Assembly (NCBI GenBank): GCA_037043015.1
Contig: CM073324.1
Span: forward strand, 427,413-491,412
Source of the DNA: Bryum argenteum
Lineage: Eukaryota; Streptophyta; Bryopsida; Bryales; Bryaceae
Direction of reading: 5' to 3'
DNA length: 64,000 nucleotides
How positions within the stretch are numbered: position 1 is the first letter of the stretch; each line of letters starts with the position of its first letter. The notes beneath the pieces are model-generated. The model did no database searches and was not told the DNA's origin. It saw only the letters and a list, made by a program, of their open reading frames with translations. The position numbers and the translations under genes were made by a program. Shown here piece after piece: positions 33,520 to 45,044 of the stretch.

Positions 33520-33745
33520 GCAAGAAAAGCCAAGGCACCACAAGCCTTGGCTTGGTGGTTAGGGCTCATGGTCCACAAAAAGGAGTTCGTGGGTTTTATT
33601 CCCCATGCCGGCATGTGCTCACCACTATAGTCCACCCAACTATTCTGCGGGGTCCTTGGACCTTGTTGTATGGGTACCTCAAAGTCCATGTGGGGGGATA
33701 TTATGTCAAGTATCTTCAAGGCACTAGTAACTAGCTAGAAACTAG
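33520..33745 (+). mobile_element. tRNA-derived SINE-like element
   Basis: TGGCTTGGTGG at 33548 fits an RNA polymerase III A box as found in plant SINEs (followed by TTAGGGCTCATGG). About 40 bp later GTTCGTGGGTTTTATTCCCC (33585-33604) fits a degraded B box. The rest (to about 33740) is non-coding, with ACCTCAAAGTCCATGTGG near the end. Ends and target duplications could not be fixed and no second copy lies in the window. Confidence 0.5.
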
Positions 33746-33847
33746 CGGAGGTATAGTGTCAGGATTGCAGTTGTGCGAGCAGTGAGCCCTGAGCAGATTT
33801 TAAACCAACGGTGAGCAAATTTTTTGAAATTTTTTGGATGCTAGACC

Positions 33848-34335
33848 ATGAATCCTAGACCATGCTACAGATTAGTTTGGATTAAATCTCCGCATCTACA
33901 TACGCTATATGTTAGTCCTATGATTAGGTGCTCCACATTGTATGTAATATTGTTTCACAACTTATTAAAATTAATTATATCAATACCTACATGTACAACA
34001 AATCTTGCCAATTTGTCTAACTTGGAGTACTATTCACTTAGAAATATTACCTTGGGAACGTCTTGTCATTTTCAAAGTGTGATTCACTGTCGAGTTTTGT
34101 AGCTCAAGTCCAACCAAATTCAGAGAATGTAAGCCTTATTTCTACGGGTTTGGGTCAATAAATCCACGGTAATAAGTCAAGAATATTTGAATATTCCTGA
34201 GAATATTCGAAAATGATTCTGTAATACCAAAAATTTATCTATTTTTAGATTTTTTTTTGCTAAAAATACAAACTCGGTCCTAAAAATTTGAAAACTTACC
34301 GCTCACCGCTCAACGCTCACACGGTAGCAACGTCC
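33848..34335 (+). mobile_element. MULE 3' end, copy C (fragment)
   Basis: Begins with AATCCTAGACCATGCTACAG, the last codons of the SWIM reading, and runs collinear with the 3' non-coding region of copies A and B, including the GAATATT palindrome (34181-34210) and the terminal CTCACACGGTAGCAACGTCC. The body of the element is absent. It directly abuts the repeats on the left of copy B. Confidence 0.8.
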
Positions 34336-34900
34336 AGGCACAACCCTGCGGTGCCGCAGGTTAGCTCAAAAAATTCAAACAAGACGAGCAAGGGATGTCA
34401 GTCCTCCCCCACGCACTCCCTGAGGGCTCCGTCCTGGGATGCCAACACCCTCGACCCTCAGGGCAGGCTCGACTGGCAATCACCACGATCAAGACGAGCA
34501 AGTGCTTTCAAGTGGTTAGCAAAACAAAAGTCAAACAAGACGAGTAAGGGATGTCAGTCCTCCCCTACGCACTCCCCGAGGGCTCTGTCCTGGGATGCCA
34601 ACACCCTCGACCCTCAGGGCAGGCTCGAGTGGCAATCACCACGATCAAGACGAGGACCACACCGAAAAACATCAAGGCTGAGGATCCACCACGAAGGCAC
34701 AACCCTGCGGTGCCGCAGGTTAGCAAAACAAAAGTCAAACAAGACGAGCAAGGGATGTCAGTCCTCCCCCACGCACTCCCCGAGGGCTCTATCCTGGGAT
34801 CCACAGTACTCCTCCTTCGACTTGCAATCACCACTTACGAGACGGGGGACGCGAGCTTGCAACGTAAGAAGGTAATACAATAATACAAAATCACAAGCAA
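34336..34900. repeat. Irregular tandem repeats left of MULE copy B
   Basis: Blocks starting AGGGATGTCAGTCCTCCCC occur at 34391, 34547 and 34751, each followed by ACGCACTCCC(C/T)GAGGGCTC and CTGGGAT; a weaker fourth lies near 34905. ACCCTGCGGTGCCGCAGGTT occurs at about 34342 and 34702. The array sits where copy A has its 222-bp satellite, that is, downstream of the first exon of the small minus-strand gene, but the repeat sequence differs. Confidence 0.75.
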
Positions 34901-35105
34901 GTTTGGACTGTCCTCGCCGAAGCATTCCCCGGAGGCTCTGTTCGCGATGCCGACAGTCTCGACCATGCAGGGCAGGCTTTACAACACAGCTATCGCGATG
35001 TGCAATTACAAGGAAGAGGACAAGGGACGACAGTGTGCAAGGTAGCATTTCTGTGCGGCAATTCATCGCAATACATTGATAAGGTGCTCATATTACAGCA
35101 CTGAC
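34901..35105. other. Spacer, likely intron of the small minus-strand gene, copy B
   Basis: A diverged repeat unit (GAAGCATTCCCCGGAGGCTC near 34919) leads into unique sequence. No exon matching 10349-10654 was found on this side. Confidence 0.4.
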
Positions 35106-35294
35106 CTTGATGTTCCTCGAGTATATCGCCTCCAACTCAGCCCGTGTCTTCACTTTCTCTCCAGGAGCGTACTGATGTGCTTTGTAAAAACCGGCAAACA
35201 AACTAGAATTTGAATCAAAACTCACATTGTCTAGATTCACGACGTTCTCCTCTCCATGTACCACCGCCACCTCCTCCTCGACAAGGTTAGCCAT
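35106..35294 (-). CDS. First exon of the small minus-strand gene, copy B
   Basis: 63 codons from ATG 35292-35294 to a phase-0 donor (AAG then GTCAGT). It encodes MANLVEEEVAVVHGEENVVN, then SSLFAGFYKAHQYAPGEK and KTRAELEAIYSRN. It is the intact counterpart of 13505-13696, where the Q codon is a stop. Downstream exons were not found in copy B, so the gene is probably truncated here by the repeats and by copy C. Family unknown. Confidence 0.5.
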
Positions 35295-36309
35295 ATCTTC
35301 CTCCTCTTCTAAATACGCAGCTCCTTCCTACAATTCGTAAGGAAAACAGAGAAATTTTACAGATATCTTCTGCAAGACAATCCGTACCTCCCAAAGCGGA
35401 ATTCATCAAACTACACTTTTGCGAACAGCTATCCCACGTCATACTGACACCTCACAAAAATAGTGCCTGCAAAGCATCGAGGCAAAGCACAGGCGGCCGC
35501 ATTAATCAAAAGCAAATTAGGGTTCTAAAACGAGGTAACCCGCGCCATTCGTAGGCTGTATCGGCGTAATTGATCTGACAACGCCGTCCCAACAATCAGC
35601 GGCACTGACCAGGTGCTTCTAATCTCAAATTCCGGATCCTAAGTCCAGCATTCATCCTGCCTGCTCACTCGTGACTACTGCCGCGGAATCGGAGCGCGAG
35701 GCCTCCTACTCCGTCACTTAACCCCGACACCAGCGATGCAGGTTCGAATATACAAGCTGCGGTCGTGAACTGCCCGTTCGAATTTCCTACTTCGGGTTCT
35801 GAACTGCCCCTTCGAATTTCCTACAGCGGGTTTTGAACTGCCCGAACCGGTTATTATCTGCCGGTTATGATCATCCGGTCTTGAGCATCCGGTTATGGTC
35901 ATCCGGTTCTCAGTGCTGTCCTTACCCGAGAACCGATTCTCAGTGCTGTACATACTCCCACCCCTAGCTGGTTCTAAACACCATGATTGGTACATAATAC
36001 GGATTCAACTCGGTTCTCCATGTTGTATGCTGCCGGTTATCAACTTTCTGGTTGGTACATACCCGGAATAACTGCAAGTTTAAATAAAACAAACAAATCT
36101 ATTTGTTTAATTTCCAGACAAAATCCACCTGTTCTACCTGACTCTACAGCATAGAATAGGGTTTTACTCATAACAAAAATCCCAACCATGCAATTGTGGA
36201 AAATCATATTAACATTCACGTCGGGATCACGAGACACTCGATAAAATTTTACCATGATCCATATATATCATGAACCCTCTTAAATTCAAATCAGAATTTA
36301 AAACTACAT
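35295..36309. other. Spacer between minus-strand genes, copy B
   Basis: No gene was recognised. It holds the 34-bp repeat at 35767 and CCGGTTATGATCATCCGGTC-like repeated words (35850-35935). From about 36260 the sequence aligns with copy A. Confidence 0.5.
35767..35868. repeat. 34-bp tandem repeat, three units
   Basis: GAACTGCCC starts at 35767, 35801 and 35835. The first two are followed by (G/C)TTCGAATTTCCTAC. The third unit degrades after GAACTGCCCG. Confidence 0.8.
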
Positions 36310-37078
36310 CGAACAGAAGAATGAACTCTCGTTGATTGTATACTTAACCAACCTTAAATCCTCCCAGTATACCAGGAAGTAGGGTTTCTCATGTACCTCC
36401 TCTAATTCTTCAGCACCTGTCTCAAATCCTTCCGTTGTATCATTTTGTGTATCATTTGTGTATCATTTTCTGATGAGAAGAGGCTTCTGTTCGCTCTTCC
36501 ATTTCAGTGACTCTTTTCTCTTCAAACAGTGTTGCTTCATCTCCTAATCGATCGGCCTCCTCTTCCGATTCTATGCGACCCTGAAGACAACACATGTTGA
36601 TATTTATGTATACGCGTATTTGGGAATAGTTTAACCTTTACGAATATCAACATATCTCTAACATACACTATTTCATTACCTCATTTGTAGAGTCCACACC
36701 TCCATCGTCATCGACATCCACGCAAAGAGTCGCGCTAGACGTCCTGAACTGCCCTCTACTCCCTTCCTCCTCTTCTTCAGCTTCAACAGTCCCCACACTC
36801 TCCGGGACACTGTCGAGGTTCAACGACCGGATTTTGATAGTCCGCCTGAATGGCGGTAGCACATCGACGTCGATCAAGATATCGTACCCGTCTGGATCTC
36901 GATCATCGCCACTAGAGCATCTCCCATCGCGCTTCCGCATAGCACTACGCCTCTGTGCTTTCGAATTAGTGAACTTCGTTCCACCCCTACGCTTCTTCTT
37001 TCTCTGACCTATCTCCTTTCCCCTGTCACTACCGCTGGTGGTTTCCTCCATGCTGCTTGCAATGAGATAACTACCCAC
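36310..37078 (-). pseudogene. Two-exon acidic protein, copy B (frameshifted in exon 2)
   Basis: Exon 1 (36680-37078) is nearly identical to copy A (14856-15254), including the KKKRRGG patch and the donor after STNE. Exon 2 (from 36580 down to about 36310) aligns with copy A but carries extra copies of the word TGTGTATCATT around 36440-36470, which give an in-frame TGA and shift the frame. Beyond the shift, EELEE, NPYF-like PYFLVYWEDL and KYTINES match copy A. Exon 1 being so well conserved compared with flanks suggests either selection or recent common origin. Confidence 0.65.
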
Positions 37079-37125
37079 ACGCTCAACTTCACGACTCTAA
37101 GTGTTCTCACTGCAAATGAAGAGGT

Positions 37126-37128
37126 TAA
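37126..37128. repeat. 3-bp target duplication of CACTA element, left
   Basis: TAA directly before CACTATAAG; partner at 40771-40773. Confidence 0.85.
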
Positions 37129-40100
37129 CACTATAAGAAAACCCTGTTTTTTGTGATGTCTTGTGTAATGTCTAATGTATTTTGTGATGTCTTACTGTCT
37201 TAAAAGATGTCTTCGAAGACGGGAGGATGTCTGTACGTCTAACGGGCACATTTTGGATTGGGGGGGCATGAAGACATCACCAAACAAAAAGATGTTGGTG
37301 AAGACATGGATGTCTTTGAAGACATCTTGATAGACATCAAACTGCCACGTTGGCAAGGGATTTTGCACCAGCAAGGTAAAAACGACCAAAATTTACTGGT
37401 AGACAGGGTAAAAAGCATTTCTTATGTTAAAAAAGTAGGTGAATGGGCAGCGGTTTCAAAAGTAGAAAAAAAAACATCACACTTTAGTTTTGTTTTTTTT
37501 TTTTTTTTTTTTTTTTTTGGCTAAATCATTATGTGACGTGGCAATACTGAAAATACTAATTTCAGGCTATTCTCACTATTTTTTCATTGGTCTATTTTTT
37601 AAAAAAAATATTAAAATATATAATTATATTTCAATAAAAAATATAATTTTTAAATTTTTATTATATTCAAATAAATTAGAATTTTATAATTCTGTAATTT
37701 TAAAAGATTAAAAAATATTTAGATATTAAAAAATATTGTATAAAAAATATAATATCTATAAGATAACAATGGTGCCAAAAAAAAAAGTAAAAGTAATTTC
37801 GTGGATATTTAATCCTCAAAAAACATGTGGACATAGATTAATAAAGTTATTTACAGCGCTTTATCTACATGGCAACAAAAACTCCACGTCAGACCAGTTG
37901 ACAAGTCATTCAACATCTAGTCGGATGTTTAACACGATGTCCAACTTACCATAACTACAGTCAGGCATGAATGTCCGCATAGACATCTACTTGGATGTCT
38001 ATGAAGATGTTTTGCACGACATCCTCCTAAACGTCATTTACTAAAAAGCGGCAGTACTTAGGAGTCTTTTAAAGAATAATATCGACTTTTTCTCTTACTG
38101 CTTGTCCTCCATTGGCGCGAGTCTCTGATTGGGGTAATCCTCAAATACTTAAAGAAAATATAAAAAGAAAATAAAAACAATAAACAGTGTTTTTTGGCTT
38201 ACTTCAAGAAAGAATTAAATATTATTGATTACTTATAAATTAGATTATTATAGTCTAATGGCAAGACTATACATTACCCTATCATTAACAACCAATATTA
38301 TACAAATTAAAGCAAATTTACAAGAAATATGAATTTATGAAAGTAGCTATTTAATACAGTTTAGGAGACAATTCAAGAATAGAATTAGTATTAAGAAAGT
38401 TAGTTGGAAAGTTAGTTAGGGTAGAAATAAAAGGTAGTTGAGAGTTTAAAAGAGAGCCTATCACCATGGAAGACTATAAATAGTCTCATGATTGTAATTC
38501 CACACTTTTTCTATCAATAAAGTTTATTTGATTTGTTGTGGAAGAAACTCTAAGACTTACAATATGTGCTTTGCTGTGGAAAGAACTTTAAAGCATCTGG
38601 TATTTGATTTGTTGTGAGGGAAAACAAAAGACCTTTTAGAGTTAATAGGTTGTGATTGAAACCCTGAAGATGTCATCAGATGTTTATGATAATGTCTGCA
38701 GGGATGTCTAAGATGACGTTCATGTTCATGAAAATGTCTGACATGATGTCTATGAAGATGTCGAAGATGACATCTATGACAGCATCCAGAACCATCTACA
38801 GGGATGATTTTCATTGACTTCAATGGATGAACAGAGGCGGCTAGGGTTTGCTGCCGCCGCCATAGTTAGGTCATGAGACCTTTAAGTAGAATTAGAGGCC
38901 GCACAAAGCTCATTTTTGCCTTCATTTTTTCAAATAGTTAGTGTTTGGAGTGTAGAGGCTAAGGTTTGCTTCTTCATGTGGCTAGGGTTTGTTGCCGCCG
39001 CCATAGTTAGGTCATGAGATCTTCAAATGGAATTACAAAGCTCATTTTTGCCTTAGTTTTTCCAAAGAGTTTGTGTTTAAAGTATAGAGGATTTCAAAAT
39101 TGTTTCCATTCAGTTTCAGAATGATTGTTAACTACAATAAGAGAATAGTATTTGTAGAAATCCAATAGCTCTCAAGAGTAGGTTTCCTTCTTCATGTGGC
39201 TAAGATTTGCTACTTAAGAGGTACTGGATTTCAAAAGCATCTTGTACAAGAAACCCTAGGACTTGTAGAATTTGATTTGTTGTGAAGGAAACCCTAGTAC
39301 TTGTAGTATTTGATTTGTTGTAGAAGATGTTTATGATGATGTCTGCAAGATGTCTTAGAGCATGTCTATGAAGATGTCTAAATGTGTTGATGAAATTACA
39401 TTTTGGAAGGTGGGACATAAGGGTCGGGCGTGAGCACGATCTCGAGGCCATGGCGACATGCGTGCTTGCGGTGAGTGGAACAGATGTATGTATAGATGTC
39501 TATAACGTTGTTTTTAATGATGTCTAGAAGGATGTCCAAGAAATGTCTAAGCGAGATGTTTGCAAGAATGTCTAAGCGTGTCGATATCTTGAGGTTAGGA
39601 AGTAAACCATCTCAACCTAGGTAGTGCAATTAAATGGAATTAAATCAGAATTTTTTTACCTTTACAAACCCTTCTTTAAATGCAGTTGATATTGGCTTAT
39701 TGAATATGTGTAGCGGCGGGACATGCACATGACCATACGGGTATCGACAGCAAGCGATGGAAGTGGAGGGACTTACGGAGTTCAAATTGTGGGTGCGTAG
39801 TATATCGTAGTTGTTGACAGGCGTATTAGTAAATATTCTAGTTTGTGTTATCTGAGGTTTTAATGACCTAAGCAATATATGTTTGACTCATACTTTTTGA
39901 TGTGACAATGCTTACATTTGATGTTATGTGAGACGTCTGTGGATTACGAATCTGATGACTATATAAACATCTAAAAATGTCATCCTAGATGTCCTTTCAT
40001 ATGCCCAAAAAACATCAATAGTAACACTGTTGCAAACATCATGTTTAACACAAAACGTTCACATCGATATCCTAGGAGATGTCGCTACAAACATCCGAGC

Positions 40101-40770
40101 AAACATCACAAACTTAATAAGGACATCAACGTAAACATCATTCTACGCACTGGAAACATCTTATAAAACATAAAAATTGTCTTCTAAGATATATTTTAAA
40201 ACATTGCATACGTCTTGCAAGACATCTTGTACAACATCTAAGATGTCTTGCAAGACATTTAAGTCGTCTTAACTGATGTCTAAAACTGTCATGATAGGAG
40301 CATAAAACCTCCGCAATATGCTGACGTGGCATGCCATGTCATTTTTCCAAGTCCACGTCAACTTTTCCCGCGTGCCACGTCGGATATTCCCGGGTGCCAC
40401 GTCGGATTTTCCCGGGTGCCACGTCGGATTCTCCCAAGTGCCACGTCAGATTTTTTCGGGTCCACGTGGGATTCTGGCGCCGCCATGTCATCTTTCATGG
40501 GACCATGTAAAATTCCACATCATGATGAATTTCATCCCCATGTGGCTGATGTGTCATCTACGTGGCACCTACGTGGCACAGTTTTTACCCTTCCAAAATT
40601 ACCTTAAGACATCTTCGATCTTAAGACATTTTCCTGTCTTTTTAGACGTCTGCTTAGACATCTGTCATGTTTAGGATGTCTTATCGTCTATAAGACATCC
40701 GAATTAATGTCTACGATGTCTTTTTAGACATTATTTACAACATCATTAAAAACGCAGGTTTCTTATAGTG
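37129..40770. mobile_element. Non-autonomous CACTA (En/Spm-type) transposon nested in MULE copy B
   Basis: The 3642-bp element begins CACTATAAGAAA and ends TTTCTTATAGTG, perfect 12-bp inverted ends of the plant CACTA type, flanked by TAA on both sides (3-bp duplications are the CACTA hallmark). Removing it gives GAGGTTAAACTATGAG, the site seen uninterrupted in copy A (GAGGTTGAACTATGAG near 15301). Dozens of GATGTCT/AGACATC words in both orientations crowd the ends and recur inside, as expected for transposase-binding subterminal repeats. No transposase domain was found. A TATA-like CTATAAATAG (38475) and a CAATAAAG (38515) lie inside. Repeated CCACGTCGGATTTTCCCGGG-type words fill 40370-40450. 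Confidence 0.95.
40370..40460. repeat. About 21-bp tandem words near the CACTA right end
   Basis: GTGCCACGTC(G/A)GAT(T/A)TT is repeated at short intervals four to five times. A diverged set is in the relic at 63527-63580. Confidence 0.7.
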
Positions 40771-40773
40771 TAA
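40771..40773. repeat. 3-bp target duplication of CACTA element, right
   Basis: TAA directly after TTATAGTG, matching 37126-37128. Confidence 0.85.
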
Positions 40774-41246
40774 ACTATGAGTTTCAACTCCGTTATATAG
40801 TTCTCCCATGCGGCTTAAAAACCCTAAGCAGCCAATGCGTATTCCCTAACAACCCGCTATGACCGTGGCTGACAATCCAAAATAAGTTAACTTCTGAACG
40901 CATCTATTATCCAACTAAATCTCTGACAATGACTGCCGCCGTCACTTTACTTTCTCCACCTACCTATTTTATGGACGAATATCTCATTTTTAATCGTGAC
41001 TACTTAAAGCAATTATGTCAGTCCAGTTATATTGAGTATTATAAGTAATGTGCTTTTAAATGATCTTGCTCACGATTAATAGTATCGTGTATATGTACGT
41101 TTTATTATAAGAAATTACGTTTAATAAGTATTCTATACGTATTCAAACACCCTACACCAATTTCTCGTATTTGAACTTTCAAAATGCACCTCAGACTCTC
41201 TTTCTGTGCACACTTGTTGATGTTGTCTTCCTCGCTTCTGTCTATC
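40774..41246. promoter_or_regulatory. Divergent intergenic region of MULE copy B, right part
   Basis: Aligns with 15302-15779 of copy A. It would hold the transposase promoter, now 3.6 kb further from the minus-strand gene because of the CACTA insertion. Confidence 0.4.
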
Positions 41247-43370
41247 ATGGCATCCTCCGCTCCCCTCCCTCCCGCTGCACACGTCATTGCCATTAGGTCT
41301 GAAGACAAAAGTCCCCCAATCTGCATTCCTCCGGGGGTCGACGGAGTGGCTGACGTTACTCCGTCTTGGCTAGCAATTCGATTCGGATTTGATGAGTCCT
41401 CTCTCTGGTTAGAGAAACATGTATTAGATCCAAACACTAATCTTGTCCAGTACTCGGTCCTAGTTGAACCTGTCGATGTAGAGAGTAATAGCAAAATGTA
41501 TAAGCTACGGCCTGGAGAGTATCGATTGTTCGGATTGACAAAGTCCGTAATGAACGCTTCCACTGTCCTCCTCACTCCTCGTAGTTCTTCTACTATCTCC
41601 ACAGTTGTTCCAGTTCTTGCTCGTGTTAAGGTTGAACCCGGACTCGAAGTCCGTATTGATATTTCTGATTCATCCGACGATGAAAGGAAATCATCCATCC
41701 CGTCCCGTCGACTATCATCGAATCTGTCTCCCCCCTCGTCTTGTTCTGAACACAGTCTCAGAACCACCCCCACTTCTCTTCCTGACTACAAAGTTGTAAA
41801 ACCCAAAAACATTCTTTCCTCGCTCCGTAGACTAGGTAGTATGTCTCGCAACAAAACTATACTCAAAAAAATTGATTTCCATTCCATTCGTACTCACAGC
41901 GTCTCTTTTCTACCTCCCACTTTCAACGGTGATGTCCTGTACATTCTCCCTCCCGTTCTACCAACTACTGCTGTCAAGGTAGCCAAATCTATGGAAGGTA
42001 TGGACAAGAGATACGACGGTCATGTGTGGACCAGGACAATGACTACTAACATCAGTAACAACCTCGGGTTGTCTTTCCGCTACTCTAACTGTGTAGGGCA
42101 TCTTCAATGCCACAATGACAAGTGTGGCTTCTTGCTAAGACCTGATCGCAGAGCACAAGTCAATGAGGTGGAGTTCGAGGGCTTTACCAAGGACCCCTTC
42201 TCTGTCGGCCACGCGCCTCCTCCTTCTTCAACACTGGTCTGTAAGATCTGCAAAGAACCTCCCGTTTGTGTTGCTATATGTCCTTCTAAAATATTCTATG
42301 TATTCGGAGAGGAGAGTCAAGAGAGGGCGTGTGTACATATCGGTACGCACGAACATCCTGTCAAGGTCGGAGACTACAGATGTGCACGTAAATTAATTGA
42401 TGAGTTAATAGAGGAGCACGTAGAACGTAACCCACAAGCTACCACGTCCAAAATAGTCATGGAGGCAAGCAAGGACTTACTCGGAAACTTACTTCTCCGT
42501 GAAGAAGGTGATCTTGTAACCTCCAAGCTCACCCTCCAGGAGCTAGAACCTATATTTGAGCAGTGTAAAGAGCTGAACTCTCCGAGCGTCAGGAATCATA
42601 TTACCACGTTTAAGCACTTGCGCAAATACGGTGTTCTTGATGGGATCACCAAGCTTCAAGGCCTCAGCAACTGGGCTTACATCCAACGTAACCAGTTCCC
42701 GGGCCAAGGAGATGAAAGTGATAAAGTTTTCATTTTCAAGATGTCGGAGGTCGGCCCCGGAAGCGGTGTGGACCTTGTTCGTCGTATGCAGCCCCAAGGC
42801 GACTTATCCCACGCGTGGATCATGTTCGACCATGTCAAACGTGTCAAGAACTGGACCACCATGGCGTGCCACGTTTATGACTCTAAAATATGCCGCATTT
42901 TAACTATTGCATGTTGTGATTTCCAATCTGAAGACAGAGAAGCTCAAATCGTCTTCTGGAAGAACCTAAACCACGTCATGGGCAGGAACGGAGTAGATGC
43001 GCCGCAGTTTCAAGGGTTCATGGCCGATAGTGCGCAAGCAAACTGGAATGCTGTGCGGATCATATACGGCTCCGGAGACCCTAAAGAGCCCATGGAAGGC
43101 CGCAAGCGGACTTGCTATTTCCATTGGACGCAATCCCTAGAGAAACACACGAAACAATACATCGTGCATGAGCTACAGGATCAACATCGACATCTTTGTA
43201 AGCAATACAAAGATGCACGCACCATGGCTGAGGCGGAGACAAGATACTGGGCGATCCGAGCATGGAGGGCGTCGGCGCAGGCCACCTCTGAGGTTGGATT
43301 AGGTCACCTCGAACACTGGCTTGCATTCTGGCATTTCCGATATAGGCAGTGGGGTGGCTTCATGGAATTG
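41247..43370 (+). CDS. MULE-like transposase, exon 1, copy B
   Basis: 708 codons, ending at donor GTGAGT in phase 0. The conserved start is MASSAPLPPAAHV (41247); an ATG at 41184 in the same frame is absent from copy A. Blocks in order: PPICIPPGVDG; a serine-rich, acidic linker; LGSMSRNKTILKK; NCVGHLQCHNDKCGFL (Cys-rich, zinc-finger-like); CKICKEPPVC; HEHPVKVGDYRCARKLIDEL; then a MULE-type core with FDHVKRVKNW (about 42828), MADSAQANWNAV (about 43020) and CYFHW (about 43118), and ETRYWAIRAWRASAQATSE. The D...D...C-x2-H order is as in MULE transposases, which cut and paste DNA elements. Uninterrupted in this exon, unlike copy A. Catalytic residue assignment is by resemblance. Confidence 0.75.
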
Positions 43371-43615
43371 GTGAGTTTGCAGTCACTGTAGCAAGTATGT
43401 AAACGTGTATATATGTCTAGTAAATCCGTAAAATTATTTACTTTTTTAGTATTTAATTTCCTGCTTTTATGAACTTTTACTTTAACAATTATTTAAAATT
43501 TTTTTATTAAAAAATCAATTTTTAGATCAGTCTTGCGGTGCAGCAAGTCCAACCCACTCTAGATATCGTGATCAACTTCTTCTGTTACTAAGTTAAATGA
43601 CTTTGCACCTTGCAG
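43371..43615 (+). other. Intron between transposase exons, copy B
   Basis: Starts GTGAGT and ends TTGCAG. It contains a TTGCGGTGCAGCAAG word (43533) shared with copy A (17707). In copy A the left half of this intron and the preceding exon end are deleted. Confidence 0.65.
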
Positions 43616-44791
43616 GAAAATAAATATTCTGCAGATGAGTTGGCGGAGATGCCTTCATGCAACCTTGCGGAATCTATTCATAACAAATGGTTGCAAGCGT
43701 CCGGCAACAAGGGTGGGGACTTGTACGTTGCAGCTGTTGATGATTATGTTCGTGCTTTTCTCCAAGTTGTGGGTTACCATGACTTCAACGGAGGTGGCAA
43801 GGGTGGTAGTGGACCAACATCCGAAGAACTATTACTTCGTATTGTCCATAAAGCTCAACGAACCGACGATCCATCAGGCCTCACAAAGGTAGTTTCTGAG
43901 TATCCAGGAGCTGAAAAGATTTGTACCCGCGACGCCCACCTTGAGGGGGCCGAGGTGTTCGGCTCCAAAAAACGTAAGGCTGATGTTCCGATTGGAGCTG
44001 ATGATGAAACGCACAGACCTGACACCGTGAGCTACTCACGTCCTCGAATTGGGAGAAGGGTTACCCGAGCTTGTGCTGAAAATCTGAGTACTATCCATGA
44101 AGAGGATGAACTTGAGGAGCCACCAACAATACCATCCACTTTTGCTGGACCTTGTATTGAACGTGTGACCGCAATTCAAGAGACTAAAGTAGACGAGAGG
44201 TTGTGGCACATTGCCCGTTTGAGGGAGAATTCTGCCAAGGCTTGTTGGGGTATTATGCGAAAGAGTAAAAAAAAATGTGACTCACGAATTATTCAGAAGG
44301 GGAAGGCGACCGCAGCTCCAACTTACACCGGAGTATGGCAACGCCCTCAAGAGGGGCCAAGAAAAATTGATCAGTTCTTTTTTTGTGCGGATGATATTAA
44401 TAGGTGTGTGAAGGGTCATCGTCGCAAGTGGATTGAGCCATTCTCTCTAAGCCAGGATAGACCCCCTATTCCTTCAATATGGTCTGTTAAGATAGGGACT
44501 AACCTTACACGTGATGAAATGGAGGCGTTAGAGAATGCGGGCTTCCGACTACCCCAAAAAGAACAGCTTCCTAAGAACCGCACATTCAATAATGCTGCCC
44601 CACCCAGAGACTTGTCCCATATTCCAGTCCCGGAGAAGCCAGACGTGTTCCCTAGGTCAAGAAGATCGAAGAACATGAAACGCATTCCAGCTATGACTTC
44701 AAAGCACATGAAGAATATTGAGTCTGCCACCTCAAATTCTGAAGGTGACCATGATCCCGCAGCCTCGTTTTGGATGTATCGTAGACTTTGA
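43616..44791 (+). CDS. MULE-like transposase, exon 2, copy B
   Basis: Continues in phase 0 after TTGCAG with ENKYSADELAEMPSCNLAES, then NKWLQASGNKGGDLYVAAVD, GGGKGGSGPTSEELLLRI, KKRKADVPIG (basic patch), IDQFFFCADD, and TRDEMEALENAGFRLPQKEQ. It ends FWMYRRL then TGA at 44789-44791. The NKWLQASGN...AVDDYVRAF block is a family-specific domain of unknown role. The SWIM finger follows in another frame, so the stop probably does not reflect the ancestral protein end; alternatively an unrecognised splice joins them. Confidence 0.7.
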   Translation, partial: ENKYSADELAEMPSCNLAESIHNKWLQASGNKGGDLYVAAVDDYVRAFLQVVGYHDFNGGGKGGSGPTSEELLLRIVHKAQRTDDPSGLTKVVSEYPGAEKICTRDAHLEGAEVFGSKKRKADVPIGADDETHRPDTVSYSRPRIGRRVTRACAENLSTIHEEDELEEPPTIPSTFAGPCIERVTAIQETKVDERLWHIARLRENSAKACWGIMRKSKKKCDSRIIQKGKATAAPTYTGVWQRPQEGPRKIDQFFFCADDINRCVKGHRRKWIEPFSLSQDRPPIPSIWSVKIGTNLTRDEMEALENAGFRLPQKEQLPKNRTFNNAAPPRDLSHIPVPEKPDVFPRSRRSKNMKRIPAMTSKHMKNIESATSNSEGDHDPAASFWMYRRL

Positions 44792-45044
44792 GTCGGATTC
44801 GGATGCAATTTATAGACTTTCAATTAGTAAATTCCCGGATTGCTCATGCCCAGTGTTCAAGAAAACAATTTCTTCGTTAGGACGGAGAGATCCATACCGA
44901 CCGTGCAAGCACCTATATTTCATTACGGTATTGGTTTGCAAATTTAATCCGGACGCTGACCTCTTTATCCACGCGGCTACTCTTAGTTTCAACGAGGTGA
45001 AGAAGATTTTGGAGGATGGAATCCTAGACCATGCCACAGATTAG
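44770..45044 (+). pseudogene. SWIM zinc-finger segment of the transposase, copy B
   Basis: The frame CIVDFESDSDAIYRLSISKF leads to a SWIM finger: CSC at 44841-44849 and CKH at 44904-44912 (C-x-C-xn-C-x-H), then LFIHAATLSFNEVKKILE and a TAG at 45042-45044. SWIM fingers bind DNA or protein and are typical of MULE transposase C-termini. It is out of frame with exon 2 by one shift, exactly as in copy A. Confidence 0.65.
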
